From Sphaerisporangium cinnabarinum (GTDB lineage Bacteria; Actinomycetota; Actinomycetes; Actinomycetales; Cellulomonadaceae), in contig QAPD01000043.1 of assembly GCA_003052455.1 (NCBI GenBank), forward strand, positions 1-38,604: a DNA stretch of 38,604 nt, written 5' to 3'. This document shows positions 1 to 7,817 of the stretch, in pieces. The number at the start of each line of letters is the position of its first letter. Within the stretch, counting starts at the first letter, position 1. The position numbers and the translations under genes were made by a program. A model generated the notes under the pieces. That model saw only the letters and a program-made list of their open reading frames with translations. It did no database searches and had not been told where the DNA came from.

Positions 1-2532
1 CCGCGCGTCTTCGGGCAGGTCGGCGACCGCCGGGTCCGCGAGGCCGGTCGCCGTCGCGGTGCGCGCGGCGTCGTGCTCCGCGACGCGCCGGGCGAGCGCG
101 TGCCGCTCGGCGTCGTCGAGCACGGCGGCGAGCGCCTCGGCCGCGTCCGCGAACCCCCACCGGGCGACGAGCGCGGCGACCTCGGCCACGCGCTCCTCGG
201 CCGACCGCTGTGCCGCGGCAACCGCGCTGCCGGCGTCCGCGAGGGCGTCGATCGTGCGCACCCCGTCCTCCAGCGCGGCCGCGAGGACGGCGACGGGGTT
301 GCGCGGACCGCCCTCGTCGGCGAGCGGGTCGGGAAGGTCCACGAGCTCCACGAGCGGACCGGCCGCGTCGAGCTCCGCGCGGATCTCGGCGCGGTCGCGC
401 GCGAGCGCCGCCTCGACCTCCTCGAGCCGCGCGGTCGTGCCCGCGACCGCCTCGGCGAGCTCCGCCGCCCGGGCCTGCAGCGCGCGCGTCTGCGCGTCGA
501 GCTCCTCGAGCTCCCGCTCGGCCTCGGCCCGCTCGTGCTCCGCGTCGCGCGCGGCGGCCACGAGCTCCTCCGCCTGCGCGACCTGCTCGGCGGCCGACCG
601 CGGGGTCAGGCCGTCGGCGTCCCGACGGCGGGCCGCGCAACGCTCGGCGAGCACCTCGGCACGGGCCGCGACGTCGTGCAGCAGGCGCTCGGCGTCCGCG
701 CGCGCCCGCTCGGCGCGCTCGACGTCCTCGGCCGTCGGGTGGTCCTCGGCGAGTGGCGCCGGGTGCGGGTGCTCGGCCCCGCCGCACACCGGGCACGGCT
801 CACCTGCCGCGAGCCCCGCGGCCAGCTCTCCGGCGAGACCCGCGATGCGCGCGCCCCGGAGCCGGCTCTCACGCTCCAGCGCCTCGTGCGCGCGCGCCGC
901 GACCCGTGACCGCTCGGCGTGCGCGGCGGCCACCTCGGTCTCGAGCGCCGCCGCCTGGCGTGCCGCCTCCTCGACCACCCGGGCGCGGTCCGCGCGCTCG
1001 CGCAGCACCCCGAGCACGCCCGCGGCCTCCGCGAGGGACGCGACGCGCGCTCGCACCGCGTCCCGGCGCGCCGGGCGCCCGTCGAGCTCCGCCAGCACGC
1101 GACCGCGCTCCTCCGTCGCCCGCGCGATCTCCTTGCGGCCGTCGGCGAGCTCGCGCTCGCGCCCGGGCAGCGACTCGCCCACCGGGACGAGCCGCGTGAC
1201 GCGCACGGCCGCCGTCGCGACGTCGGCACGCAGCGCCTCGAGCGTCGACGGGTCGGCGTCCGCGAGGACGGCGGGCGCCCCGGTCCGCGCGAGCGCGAGC
1301 CGGTCGAGCGCGGCGCGCAGGGTCTGCTCGGCCCGCGCGAGGCCCTGGGCCGCCGGGGCGACGACCGCGGCGCGCGCCGCCGCGTCCGCCCGACGGCGGT
1401 CCTCGGCCACCGCGGGCTCCTCAGCGTCGAGCCGGGATGCCTCGGTCCGCAGCCGGGCACGCCGCTCGAGCGCGTCGTGGCGCGCGCGCTCACCCTCGAA
1501 CTGGTCGCGCACGGCGGCGAGCGTCGCGTCGGCACCCGCCGCACGCTCTGCCAGCGCCGTGGCCTCGGCGTCGAGGCGCGCGACGTGCGCGACGGCGAGC
1601 GCGTGCACGCCCGGCACCGCCTCTGCAGCGGCCGGGGCCACCGGCTCGTCCACCTCCGGCAGGACCTCCCCCTCCGCGGCCGGGACCGCGAGCGAGACCG
1701 ACGGCTCGTCCACCCCGAGCGGGACCGACGCCCCGGCGAGCGCCCGGGCGACGTCGTCCTCGTCGGCTCGCCGCAGCCGGTCGTCGTCGTCCGCGGCCTC
1801 GCGCAGCCGTCGTGCGTCGTCGGACGCGAGCCCGGCGGCTCCCGCGAACCGCTCCACCGCGCCCACGACGCCCTGCCGCGCGGCGTCCGTCCGCGAGCGC
1901 GCCGCGCGCGCGAGCTCGGCCAGGCGCGCCGCGGCGCGGTGGTAGAGCTCCGTGCCGAACACCTTCTGCAGCAGCACGGCCCGGTCCTCGGGCTTCGCAC
2001 GCAGGAACGTCGCGAACTCGCCCTGCGGCAGCACGACCGTCTGGACGAGCTGGCGCCGGTCGAGCCCGACGAGCCGGCGGATCTCGTCCCCCGCCTCGTC
2101 GAGCCGCGCGGAGAGGAGCTCCCCCGCGGCGTCCTCGACCGCGCCCGGCGCGTCCGTGGGCGGCACCTCGGCGAGCCGCCAGAGCCGCACGGAGGCCTGC
2201 TGCGTCGTGGTGCCGGTGCCGCGCTTCTTGGGCCGGCGGTACTCGGGCGTGCGCCGGACCCGGAACACCCCTGCCGGGACCTCGAGCACGAGGTCGACGT
2301 ACGACTCGACGTCCGGTCCCGCGAACGCGGAGCGGAGGCGGTCGTCGCTCGCGGCGTCCGAGGCGACCTTGCCGTAGAGCGCGAACACGATCGCGTCGAT
2401 GATCGTGGACTTGCCGGCGCCCGTCGGCCCCTCGAGGAGGTAGATCCCGGACGCGCCGAGCGCCGCGAGGTCGATGTGGTGACGGCCCGCGAACGGCCCG
2501 ATCGCCTGGAAGGTGAGGGAGTGCAGGTGCAT
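1..2532 (-). CDS. sbcC: Exonuclease subunit SbcC (SMC-like ATPase), C-terminal part off window
   Basis: Large SMC-like ATPase partner of the SbcD nuclease, acting on DNA hairpins and double-strand ends. The first 844 codons are in the window and the frame stays open to base 1, so the C-terminal signature and Walker B half lies outside. Visible features are the N-terminal Walker A GPTGAGKS (residues 35-42), a Q-loop region with VLPQGEF, long Ala/Arg/Glu-rich coiled-coil arms, and the Rad50-type zinc hook CPVC (residues 580-583) followed by GGAEHPH, at the turn between the arms. The ATG at 2532 shares one base with the sbcD stop (TGATG), so translation is coupled. The start peptide MHLHSLTFQAIGPF is typical of the family. 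Confidence 0.95.
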   Translation of the reverse strand, partial: MHLHSLTFQAIGPFAGRHHIDLAALGASGIYLLEGPTGAGKSTIIDAIVFALYGKVASDAASDDRLRSAFAGPDVESYVDLVLEVPAGVFRVRRTPEYRRPKKRGTGTTTQQASVRLWRLAEVPPTDAPGAVEDAAGELLSARLDEAGDEIRRLVGLDRRQLVQTVVLPQGEFATFLRAKPEDRAVLLQKVFGTELYHRAAARLAELARAARSRTDAARQGVVGAVERFAGAAGLASDDARRLREAADDDDRLRRADEDDVARALAGASVPLGVDEPSVSLAVPAAEGEVLPEVDEPVAPAAAEAVPGVHALAVAHVARLDAEATALAERAAGADATLAAVRDQFEGERARHDALERRARLRTEASRLDAEEPAVAEDRRRADAAARAAVVAPAAQGLARAEQTLRAALDRLALARTGAPAVLADADPSTLEALRADVATAAVRVTRLVPVGESLPGRERELADGRKEIARATEERGRVLAELDGRPARRDAVRARVASLAEAAGVLGVLRERADRARVVEEAARQAAALETEVAAAHAERSRVAARAHEALERESRLRGARIAGLAGELAAGLAAGEPCPVCGGAEHPHPAPLAEDHPTAEDVERAERARADAERLLHDVAARAEVLAERCAARRRDADGLTPRSAAEQVAQAEELVAAARDAEHERAEAERELEELDAQTRALQARAAELAEAVAGTTARLEEVEAALARDRAEIRAELDAAGPLVELVDLPDPLADEGGPRNPVAVLAAALEDGVRTIDALADAGSAVAAAQRSAEERVAEVAALVARWGFADAAEALAAVLDDAERHALARRVAEHDAARTATATGLADPAVADLPEDAR

Positions 2533-3806
2533 CAGGCGCTGCGCTCCTCGGCGAGGGCGAGCTCGAACGCCTCGCGCAGCACGACGACCTCGGCCTCGCT
2601 GGGCGCGTGCCCGGAGACGTGCTCGACGAAGTCGCGGGCGACGTCCAGCGGGTCGTGCCCCGGCCCGACGGCGGCCACGACCTCGCGCTCGGCGAGGCGC
2701 GGGGGGCGGTGCGTCACCTGGAGCGCGTGCGGGAACCGGGACCGGACGCGGGCGTACAGCTCGGCGGGCCGGACCGCGTCCGTCACCACGACGCGCAGCC
2801 AGTCGTCGACGTGCGGCTCGCCCGCCTCCCCGAGCAGCTCGTCGAGCGTGCCGGTGACCTCCGCGAGGCGGCGCGGGACGGGAGCGGGGACCAGCTCGAC
2901 CGCCGCGTCCGCGTCCGTGCGGAGCCGGTCGACGTCGACGAGCGCGGTGGACTTGCGCTGGTGCAGCTCCGAGAAGGAGAACGCGAGGGGCGAGCCCGAG
3001 TAGCGGGCGACGGTCGCCGCGCCGCCGCCGACGTCCGGGACGGTGACGCGCTGCGGCCCGTGCAGGTGGCCGAGCGCCACGTAGTCCACCCCGCGGCCCG
3101 CGAACGCGGCGGCCGGGACGGCGTCCACGCCGCCCACGCGGATGTCCCGCTCGGAGTCCGACGCCAGCCCGCCCACGACGAACGCGTGCCCGACGACGAC
3201 CGCCCGCACCTCCGGGTCCGCGGCGCGGCGCCGCGCGAGGTCGGCGGCCACCCGGCGCAGGGCCGCCCCCATGACGGCCTCGTGGGACCGCGCGAGCGGC
3301 CGCTGCCTCACCGGGGCACCGCCCACCCCCTCGGTGCCCGGAGCGTCCGACGCGTCCGCGGCGTCCGCGAGGACGTGCCGGGCCGTGTCCGGGTCGAGGT
3401 ACGGGAGCGCGTAGACGAGCAGCGGGGAGCCGTCACCGCCCGCCGCACCCGGGCGCGGCCCCAGGACGACGGGAGCGCCGACGTCGGCCAGGCGCGCCCG
3501 CACGTGGACGCCCGGGCGCAGGAGACGGTCGGCGAACCCCAGCCGGACGGCGGAGTCGTGGTTGCCCGGCGTGACGACGACGTGCGCGTGCTCGGCGAGC
3601 CGCGTCACCGCCTCCGAGAGGAGGGAGACGGCGTCCACCGGCGGGATCGCGCGGTCGTAGACGTCGCCCGCGACGACGACCGCGTCGACCGCCTCGGAGC
3701 GCGTCAGCTCGACGAGGTGGTCGAGGTGCGCGGCCTGGTGCTCCAGCAGGTCGACCCCGTGCAGCGTGCGCCCGAGGTGCCAGTCGGAGGTGTGCAGGAT
3801 GCGCAT
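2532..3806 (-). CDS. sbcD: Exonuclease subunit SbcD (Mre11-like metallophosphoesterase)
   Basis: Nuclease subunit of SbcCD, 424 aa, using two metal ions for ATP-dependent double-strand exonuclease and hairpin-opening activity. The calcineurin-like motifs occur in order: DWHLG (8-12), GDVYD (47-51), GNHD (81-84), then VVGHAF and ALGHLHG. The ATG at 3806 is chosen because MRILHTSDWHLGR is the family N-terminus; an upstream in-frame start at 3833 would add only a nonconserved tail. On the minus strand TACGGT sits six bases before this ATG, suggesting a leaderless transcript. It is the first gene of the sbcD-sbcC operon. The segment around residues 150-170 is more variable than the rest. Confidence 0.95.
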   Translation of the reverse strand: MRILHTSDWHLGRTLHGVDLLEHQAAHLDHLVELTRSEAVDAVVVAGDVYDRAIPPVDAVSLLSEAVTRLAEHAHVVVTPGNHDSAVRLGFADRLLRPGVHVRARLADVGAPVVLGPRPGAAGGDGSPLLVYALPYLDPDTARHVLADAADASDAPGTEGVGGAPVRQRPLARSHEAVMGAALRRVAADLARRRAADPEVRAVVVGHAFVVGGLASDSERDIRVGGVDAVPAAAFAGRGVDYVALGHLHGPQRVTVPDVGGGAATVARYSGSPLAFSFSELHQRKSTALVDVDRLRTDADAAVELVPAPVPRRLAEVTGTLDELLGEAGEPHVDDWLRVVVTDAVRPAELYARVRSRFPHALQVTHRPPRLAEREVVAAVGPGHDPLDVARDFVEHVSGHAPSEAEVVVLREAFELALAEERSA

Positions 3807-3872
3807 GCCCGCACCGTACCGGCCGGTTCCCACACCCTCGGGGACCCGACGCGGCGGGCGGGCGCGCGGGTG

Positions 3873-4247
3873 TCAGACGGCGCTGACGACCTGGATCGGG
3901 CCGGTCGACGCGCCGCTGCGCTCGACGGGGATGCGCCCGCCCATGCCGATCATGTCGAGCAGCTCGACGATGCTCGGGGACGGGTCCCGCAGCACGACCT
4001 CGCGGCCGTCCTCCTCGCCCAGCATGTAGAGCTGGATGATGAACGCGATGCCCGAGGAGTCGATGAAGGTGACGTCGGCGACGTCCACGACGACGCGTCC
4101 GCGGGTGTCGAGCACGTAGGACATGGCCTCGCTCGCACGGTCGCGCAGCGCCGCGTCGACCTCTCCCCACATCGTCACGACCACGCCGCCGTCCGCCGGG
4201 GCGTAGACGATCCCGCTCGTCCGGTCGATCGCGCTGCCTGTGTCCAC
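3873..4247 (-). CDS. STAS-domain protein, anti-anti-sigma factor-like
   Basis: A 124-aa single STAS domain of the SpoIIAA/RsbV type. Such proteins bind and titrate an anti-sigma kinase when unphosphorylated. The core VVVDVADVTFIDSSGIAFII contains the DSSG motif; the second serine (residue 65) corresponds to the phosphorylated serine of SpoIIAA. The GTG at 4247 is preferred: it follows a purine-rich GAGAAGCGGGA stretch and gives a normal STAS length, while a TTG at 4301 would add 18 nonconserved residues. No partner kinase or sigma gene is next to it, so its regulon cannot be named. It is separated from YbaK by a hairpin and looks monocistronic. Confidence 0.8.
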   Translation of the reverse strand: MDTGSAIDRTSGIVYAPADGGVVVTMWGEVDAALRDRASEAMSYVLDTRGRVVVDVADVTFIDSSGIAFIIQLYMLGEEDGREVVLRDPSPSIVELLDMIGMGGRIPVERSGASTGPIQVVSAV

Positions 4248-4593
4248 GGTTCCCGCTTCTCTCGAGTCGTCCTGCCTGCTGTCGGCCGCCCCTCCGGACA
4301 ACGTCCGGGGGAGGTGACCTGTTCCCTGCGCACCTCATCGACTCCGTCCGGCCGCTCGCCGTCGCCGTCGGGCGGCGGCTCGGACCGGCGACCGTGACCG
4401 GAGCACCCCAGAGTCTGCACCCGGCGCGGGGCGCACACCAGCCCGCGCGGCGGTCGTCCGCGACCTTCCTCCGAACCCACACAACCCGGACCGCGCGGGC
4501 GCCCGCGCGCACCTCCCGCGCGCCCGCGCGCACCGCGAGCGCACGCGCCCCGGACCGTCGCAGGGCTCGCCGCAGGGCTCGCCGCAGGACCCG
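4248..4593. other. Intergenic region between STAS and YbaK genes
   Basis: Noncoding stretch of about 346 bases. It holds the upstream region of the STAS gene and, at its right end, a 12-base tandem repeat and the start of the YbaK terminator hairpin. I see no conserved ORF on either strand; the open frames here have the composition of antisense reading of GC-rich DNA. No clear -35/-10 pair for the STAS gene is visible. Confidence 0.6.
4560..4588. repeat. 12-base tandem repeat
   Basis: The unit GCAGGGCTCGCC is present twice perfectly, followed by the first five bases of a third copy. It abuts the hairpin at 4587-4606 just beyond the 3' end of the YbaK-type gene. Probably replication slippage; no function can be assigned. 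Confidence 0.7.
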
Positions 4594-4606
4594 CTACAGC
4601 GGGTCC
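4587..4606 (-). terminator. Hairpin across the stop codon of the YbaK-type gene
   Basis: Perfect 8-bp stem GGACCCGC / GCGGGTCC with loop TACA. The stem spans the TAG stop codon of the YbaK-type gene. There is no U-tract, so any termination would be of the U-less actinobacterial kind. Confidence 0.5.
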
Positions 4607-5127
4607 GTGACGTCGGCGACCTGGGCCCCGAGGGCCGCCACGAGGGCCTGCCCGTCGACCGTCGCGGCCACGCCGTGCTCGCCCGCCCCGATCGAGACGA
4701 GGTGGTCCCCGCCGCCCGGGGCCTCCTGGGCGGCCAGGTCGCCCGCGACGTCCACCTCGTCCTCGCCGCGCACGGCGACCACGCGCACGTCCGCCACGAC
4801 GGGCCACGGGTGCGTGGCGCCGAACGGCGTGATCGTGCCGCGCTCGTACCCCGTGACGTCGCGCGCGACCTCCTTGTCCGGCATGGACAGGCGCGACACC
4901 CCGAGCAGCGCGCGCAGCTTGGGCCACGAGATCTGCCGGTCGCCCGGCACGAGCACGAACAGGTAGTCGTCCTCCGCGCGCCGCACGACGATCGTCTTGA
5001 GGACGCGCGCCGGGTCCACGCCGCGTGCGGCGGCCGCCTCCTCCAGCGACCCCACCCGGCCGTGCCGGGTGAGGGTGAAGTCGATGCCCGACGCCTCCAG
5101 CGCCGCCACGGCGCGCTCGCTGCTCAT
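4594..5127 (-). CDS. YbaK/EbsC-family aminoacyl-tRNA editing protein
   Basis: A 177-aa YbaK/ProRS-type editing domain. Family members act in trans to hydrolyse mischarged aminoacyl-tRNAs, typically Cys-tRNA(Pro). The family lysine is in RVLKTIVVR, followed by FVLVPGDRQISWPKLRALLG and the late loop GYERGTITPFG, where the family has a similar Gly/Pro loop. The ATG at 5127 (MSSERAV) is preferred over an upstream in-frame start because homology begins there and TAGGGT lies eight bases before it on the minus strand. Substrate specificity cannot be read from the sequence. It looks monocistronic. Confidence 0.85.
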   Translation of the reverse strand: MSSERAVAALEASGIDFTLTRHGRVGSLEEAAAARGVDPARVLKTIVVRRAEDDYLFVLVPGDRQISWPKLRALLGVSRLSMPDKEVARDVTGYERGTITPFGATHPWPVVADVRVVAVRGEDEVDVAGDLAAQEAPGGGDHLVSIGAGEHGVAATVDGQALVAALGAQVADVTDPL

Positions 5128-5199
5128 GAGAACCGACCCTAGCCCTCGCCCCCGACGCACGGGCTGCCGTAGCGGGACCGCCGCCCGTCGGACGTCGTC

Positions 5200-5733
5200 T
5201 CAGACGTCGTCGAACTCCGTCACGACGGTGCGCCAGTACTCCGCGCCGTCGCGCGTGCGGTGCACGAGGCCCGCGTCGACCATCGCGCGCCGCAGCGACA
5301 CCGGGTCCGCCGCGCGCGCCGCGAGCCGCCTGGTCAGCGTGAGCTCGGTGACGGGGTCCTCCAGCGGGAGCACCTGCGCCGCGAGGTACCGCACGACGAG
5401 CTCGCGGTCGCGCAGCCGCTTCGGCATGCGCAGCAGGCGTCCGTCCGTGAGGAAGCGGTCGGGTCCCGTGGGGCGCGGCGTGGGGACGGTCGTGAGCAGC
5501 TCCGCGAACCGCTCGGGCGCCGCCCGCAGGAACCCCGTCTCCTCCCGCACGACGACGCCCGCGGCGAGGAGCGGCGCGAGCCGACGGCGCTCGTCGGGCG
5601 ACAGCACGGCCTCCGCGGGGCCCTCGCGCACGACGCGCGCGAGCACCTCGAGGCGCCCCGCGTCGGCGAGCGACGCGACCACCTGCTTCCACGCGTTGTC
5701 GGGCACCGGGGTACCCGTCCGGTCTTCGTCCAC
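5200..5733 (-). CDS. DUF2087 domain-containing protein
   Basis: A 177-aa soluble protein. The N-terminal 60 residues look like a small helical winged-helix-like region (LADAGRLEVLARVV, LSPDERRRLAPLLAAGVV). The C-terminal half matches DUF2087: GRLLRMPKRLRDRELVVRYLA, then ELTLTRRL, DPVSLRRAMVDAGLVHR and DGAEYWR. DUF2087 is often joined to helix-turn-helix regulators, so a DNA-binding or sensory role is plausible but unproven. Translation is taken from a GTG at 5733; TAGGGT lies six bases before it, a leaderless layout. Confidence 0.8.
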   Translation of the reverse strand: MDEDRTGTPVPDNAWKQVVASLADAGRLEVLARVVREGPAEAVLSPDERRRLAPLLAAGVVVREETGFLRAAPERFAELLTTVPTPRPTGPDRFLTDGRLLRMPKRLRDRELVVRYLAAQVLPLEDPVTELTLTRRLAARAADPVSLRRAMVDAGLVHRTRDGAEYWRTVVTEFDDV

Positions 5734-5800
5734 CGCCCGACCCTACGCACGCCGCGCCGCGCGCGGCCACCGCGTCCCCGGGACCCCTCGCGCCTCGGTG

Positions 5801-5837
5801 CCCCGCCCCGCGCCCGGACCCCGCGGGCGCGGTGGGG
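5801..5837 (-). terminator. Candidate terminator of the ABC-F gene
   Basis: Inverted repeat immediately downstream of the ABC-F stop: CCGCGCCC pairs with GGGCGCGG, extended by CCCC/GGGG on the outside with a small internal mismatch. No U-tract is present. Confidence 0.5.
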
Positions 5838-5840
5838 ACG

Positions 5841-7574
5841 TCAGTCGAGGTGCACGGCGTCGCCCTGCCAGCGACGCCGCAGCCACCGGTCGTGCGACGC
5901 CACGACCACGGCGCCCGGCCACTCCTCCACGGCCTCCATGAGCTCGCCCGCGAGCGTGAGCGAGACGTGGTTCGTCGGCTCGTCGAGGAGCAGCACGTCG
6001 GGCGCCTGCGTGACGAGCATCGCGAGCACCACGCGCCGGCGCTGCCCCACGGAGAGCTCCGCGAGCCGCCGCCCCAGGTCGCGCGGCGCGAGGAGGCCGT
6101 GCGCGTCCACGGCCGCGTCGCGCGCGTCCGCCGGGTCCACGCCCTGCGCGAGGGCGAGCAGCTCGCGCGGGGTGCGGTCGTCGTCGTGCAGGTGCACGTC
6201 CTGCTCGAGCAGCCCCACCCGGACCCCGCGCGCCCGGGCCGCGGTGCCGGCGTCGGGCACGAGGTCGCCCGCGAGCACGTGCAGCAGCGTGGACTTCCCG
6301 GCGCCGTTGGCCCCGGTGACGAGCAGCCGGCTCCCCCGGGCGACCTCGACCGACGGGACGCCCGACGCCGCCATGTCGAGCCGGTCCGGACGCTCGCCCG
6401 GGGCGGCCCCGGACCCGCCGCGCCCGGGCCGGTGCACGACGACGCCCCGTGCCCACGCGACCACGTCGCCGCCGCCCGGGGCGACGCCGGTCCCCCCGCT
6501 CGGCGGCGCGAAGCGCAGGGGCGGGGGCGGCTTGCGCACCTGGTCGCGCTCGAGCGCGTCGAGCCGCTGCTGCGCGTTGCGCACGCGCCGCGCGACCTGG
6601 CTCTGGACCCGCTCGCCCTTGAAGTCGTAGAGGATCTTCGCCTGGTTGCCCCGCTCGCGGTTCTTCGAGACGTCCCGGGCCGTCACCGCGACGCCGCGCC
6701 GCAGCTCCGCGAGCTCGGCCTGCTCCGCCTCGAAGCGCTGCTCCCAGCGCTCGCGCTCGACGCGCTTGGCCTCGAGGTAGTCGCCGTACGTGCCGCCGTA
6801 GAGGGTCCCCGCTCCCCCGGCGCGCGCCGCGTCGCCCGCGCCTCGGAGCGGCTCCGCGACCGGGTCGAGGTCGAGGATCTCGGTGCACACCTCGTCGAGG
6901 AACACGCGGTCGTGGCTCGCGAGCACGACGGCGCCCGGGAGGGCCCGGATCGCCGCGGCGAGGAACTCCGCCGCGGCGTCGTCGAGGTGGTTCGTCGGCT
7001 CGTCGAGCAGCATCGCGCCGGGCTGGCGCACGAGGAGGGCGGCGAGGCCGAGCCGGGTGCGCTGGCCGCCGGACAGGGACCCGACCTCGCGGCCGACGAC
7101 CCCGTCGACGTCGAGGCCGAGACCCGCGAGCGTGCGCGCGGCCCGCGCGTCGGCGTCCCAGACGTCGGCGAGCTCGGCGCGCGCGAGGGCGCGCGCGTAT
7201 GCCTCCTCGGCACCGGGGACGGGTTCGCCTCCCGGGTCGCCGGCGAGGGCGAGCGCCGCCTCCTCGAGCTCGCGCTCGATCCCGCGCACGCGCACGAGCG
7301 CGTCGTCGACGACCGCGCGGACCGTCGTCGTCGGTGGGTACGGGAACTCCTGGTGCAGGAACCCGAGGTCCGCGGGCCGGCTGACCGTGCCGTCGTCGGG
7401 CGCGAGCGTGCCCGCGAGCACCCGCAGGAGCGTGGACTTGCCGACGCCGTTCTCGCCGACGAGACCCGTGCGGTGGCCGGGGTCGACGGCGAGGTCGACG
7501 CCGCGCAGGACCGCGCGGCCCGCGAAGGAGACGCGGACGTCGGACGCGCGCAGGACAGGGGTGGGACGTGCCAT
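5841..7574 (-). CDS. ABC-F family ATP-binding protein
   Basis: A 577-aa soluble protein with two ABC domains and no membrane segment. ABC-F proteins act on the ribosome, either easing stalled translation or protecting it from antibiotics. The first domain has Walker A GENGVGKS (40-47), signature LSGGQRTR (about 165) and LLDEPTNHLDD. The second has GANGAGKS (about 420), a variant signature LSVGQRRRV with Val in place of the usual Gly, and LLLDEPTNHVSLTLAGEL. Between them is a charged linker rich in Arg and Pro. The ATG at 7574 has a good Shine-Dalgarno AGGTGA six bases upstream. Housekeeping versus resistance function cannot be told from sequence alone. Confidence 0.9.
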   Translation of the reverse strand: MARPTPVLRASDVRVSFAGRAVLRGVDLAVDPGHRTGLVGENGVGKSTLLRVLAGTLAPDDGTVSRPADLGFLHQEFPYPPTTTVRAVVDDALVRVRGIERELEEAALALAGDPGGEPVPGAEEAYARALARAELADVWDADARAARTLAGLGLDVDGVVGREVGSLSGGQRTRLGLAALLVRQPGAMLLDEPTNHLDDAAAEFLAAAIRALPGAVVLASHDRVFLDEVCTEILDLDPVAEPLRGAGDAARAGGAGTLYGGTYGDYLEAKRVERERWEQRFEAEQAELAELRRGVAVTARDVSKNRERGNQAKILYDFKGERVQSQVARRVRNAQQRLDALERDQVRKPPPPLRFAPPSGGTGVAPGGGDVVAWARGVVVHRPGRGGSGAAPGERPDRLDMAASGVPSVEVARGSRLLVTGANGAGKSTLLHVLAGDLVPDAGTAARARGVRVGLLEQDVHLHDDDRTPRELLALAQGVDPADARDAAVDAHGLLAPRDLGRRLAELSVGQRRRVVLAMLVTQAPDVLLLDEPTNHVSLTLAGELMEAVEEWPGAVVVASHDRWLRRRWQGDAVHLD

Positions 7575-7584
7575 GGGTGATCAC

Positions 7585-7683
7585 CTACCAGGTGCCCGGG
7601 TGGCGCGCGCTCGCCGCGGACGGCGGCGGGGGCCACGGCGACGGGCTCGACGGGACGGAGCGGCCGGGGCAGGTGAGGATCAC
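7585..7683 (-). CDS. Possible leader peptide upstream of the ABC-F gene
   Basis: A 32-codon GTG-initiated frame, VILTCPGRSVPSSP then Pro/Ser/Ala-rich, ending in GTW. Its TAG stop overlaps the AGGTGA Shine-Dalgarno of the ABC-F gene ten bases before the ABC-F start. TAGCGT lies ten bases upstream of the GTG. Antibiotic-resistance ABC-F genes are often controlled by ribosome stalling on such leaders, so the position is suggestive. The frame has no recognisable Shine-Dalgarno and could be chance. Confidence 0.3.
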   Translation of the reverse strand: MILTCPGRSVPSSPSPWPPPPSAASARHPGTW

Positions 7684-7735
7684 ATCGCGCCCGACGCTAC
7701 GCCGCCGGGACCGGAGACGCACGGCATTTTCCGGC

Positions 7736-7764
7736 GGCGCCACGAGACCGGTCCCGGTGGCGCC
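7736..7764 (-). terminator. Candidate terminator of the M15/PASTA gene
   Basis: Inverted repeat GGCGCCAC / GTGGCGCC with a 13-base loop, about 54 bases downstream of the carboxypeptidase stop on the minus strand. No U-tract. Confidence 0.4.
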
Positions 7765-7817
7765 CGCGAACCGGGCACCACCGCGGCTCCGCCCCACGCC
7801 TGACGGCGTCCCCCGTC

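Noticed and set aside
59-1945. Long plus-strand open frame antisense to sbcC
   Set aside because: Ser/Ala/Arg-rich translation without any motif; the minus strand encodes SbcC with Walker A and zinc hook. Extreme GC content opens such frames.
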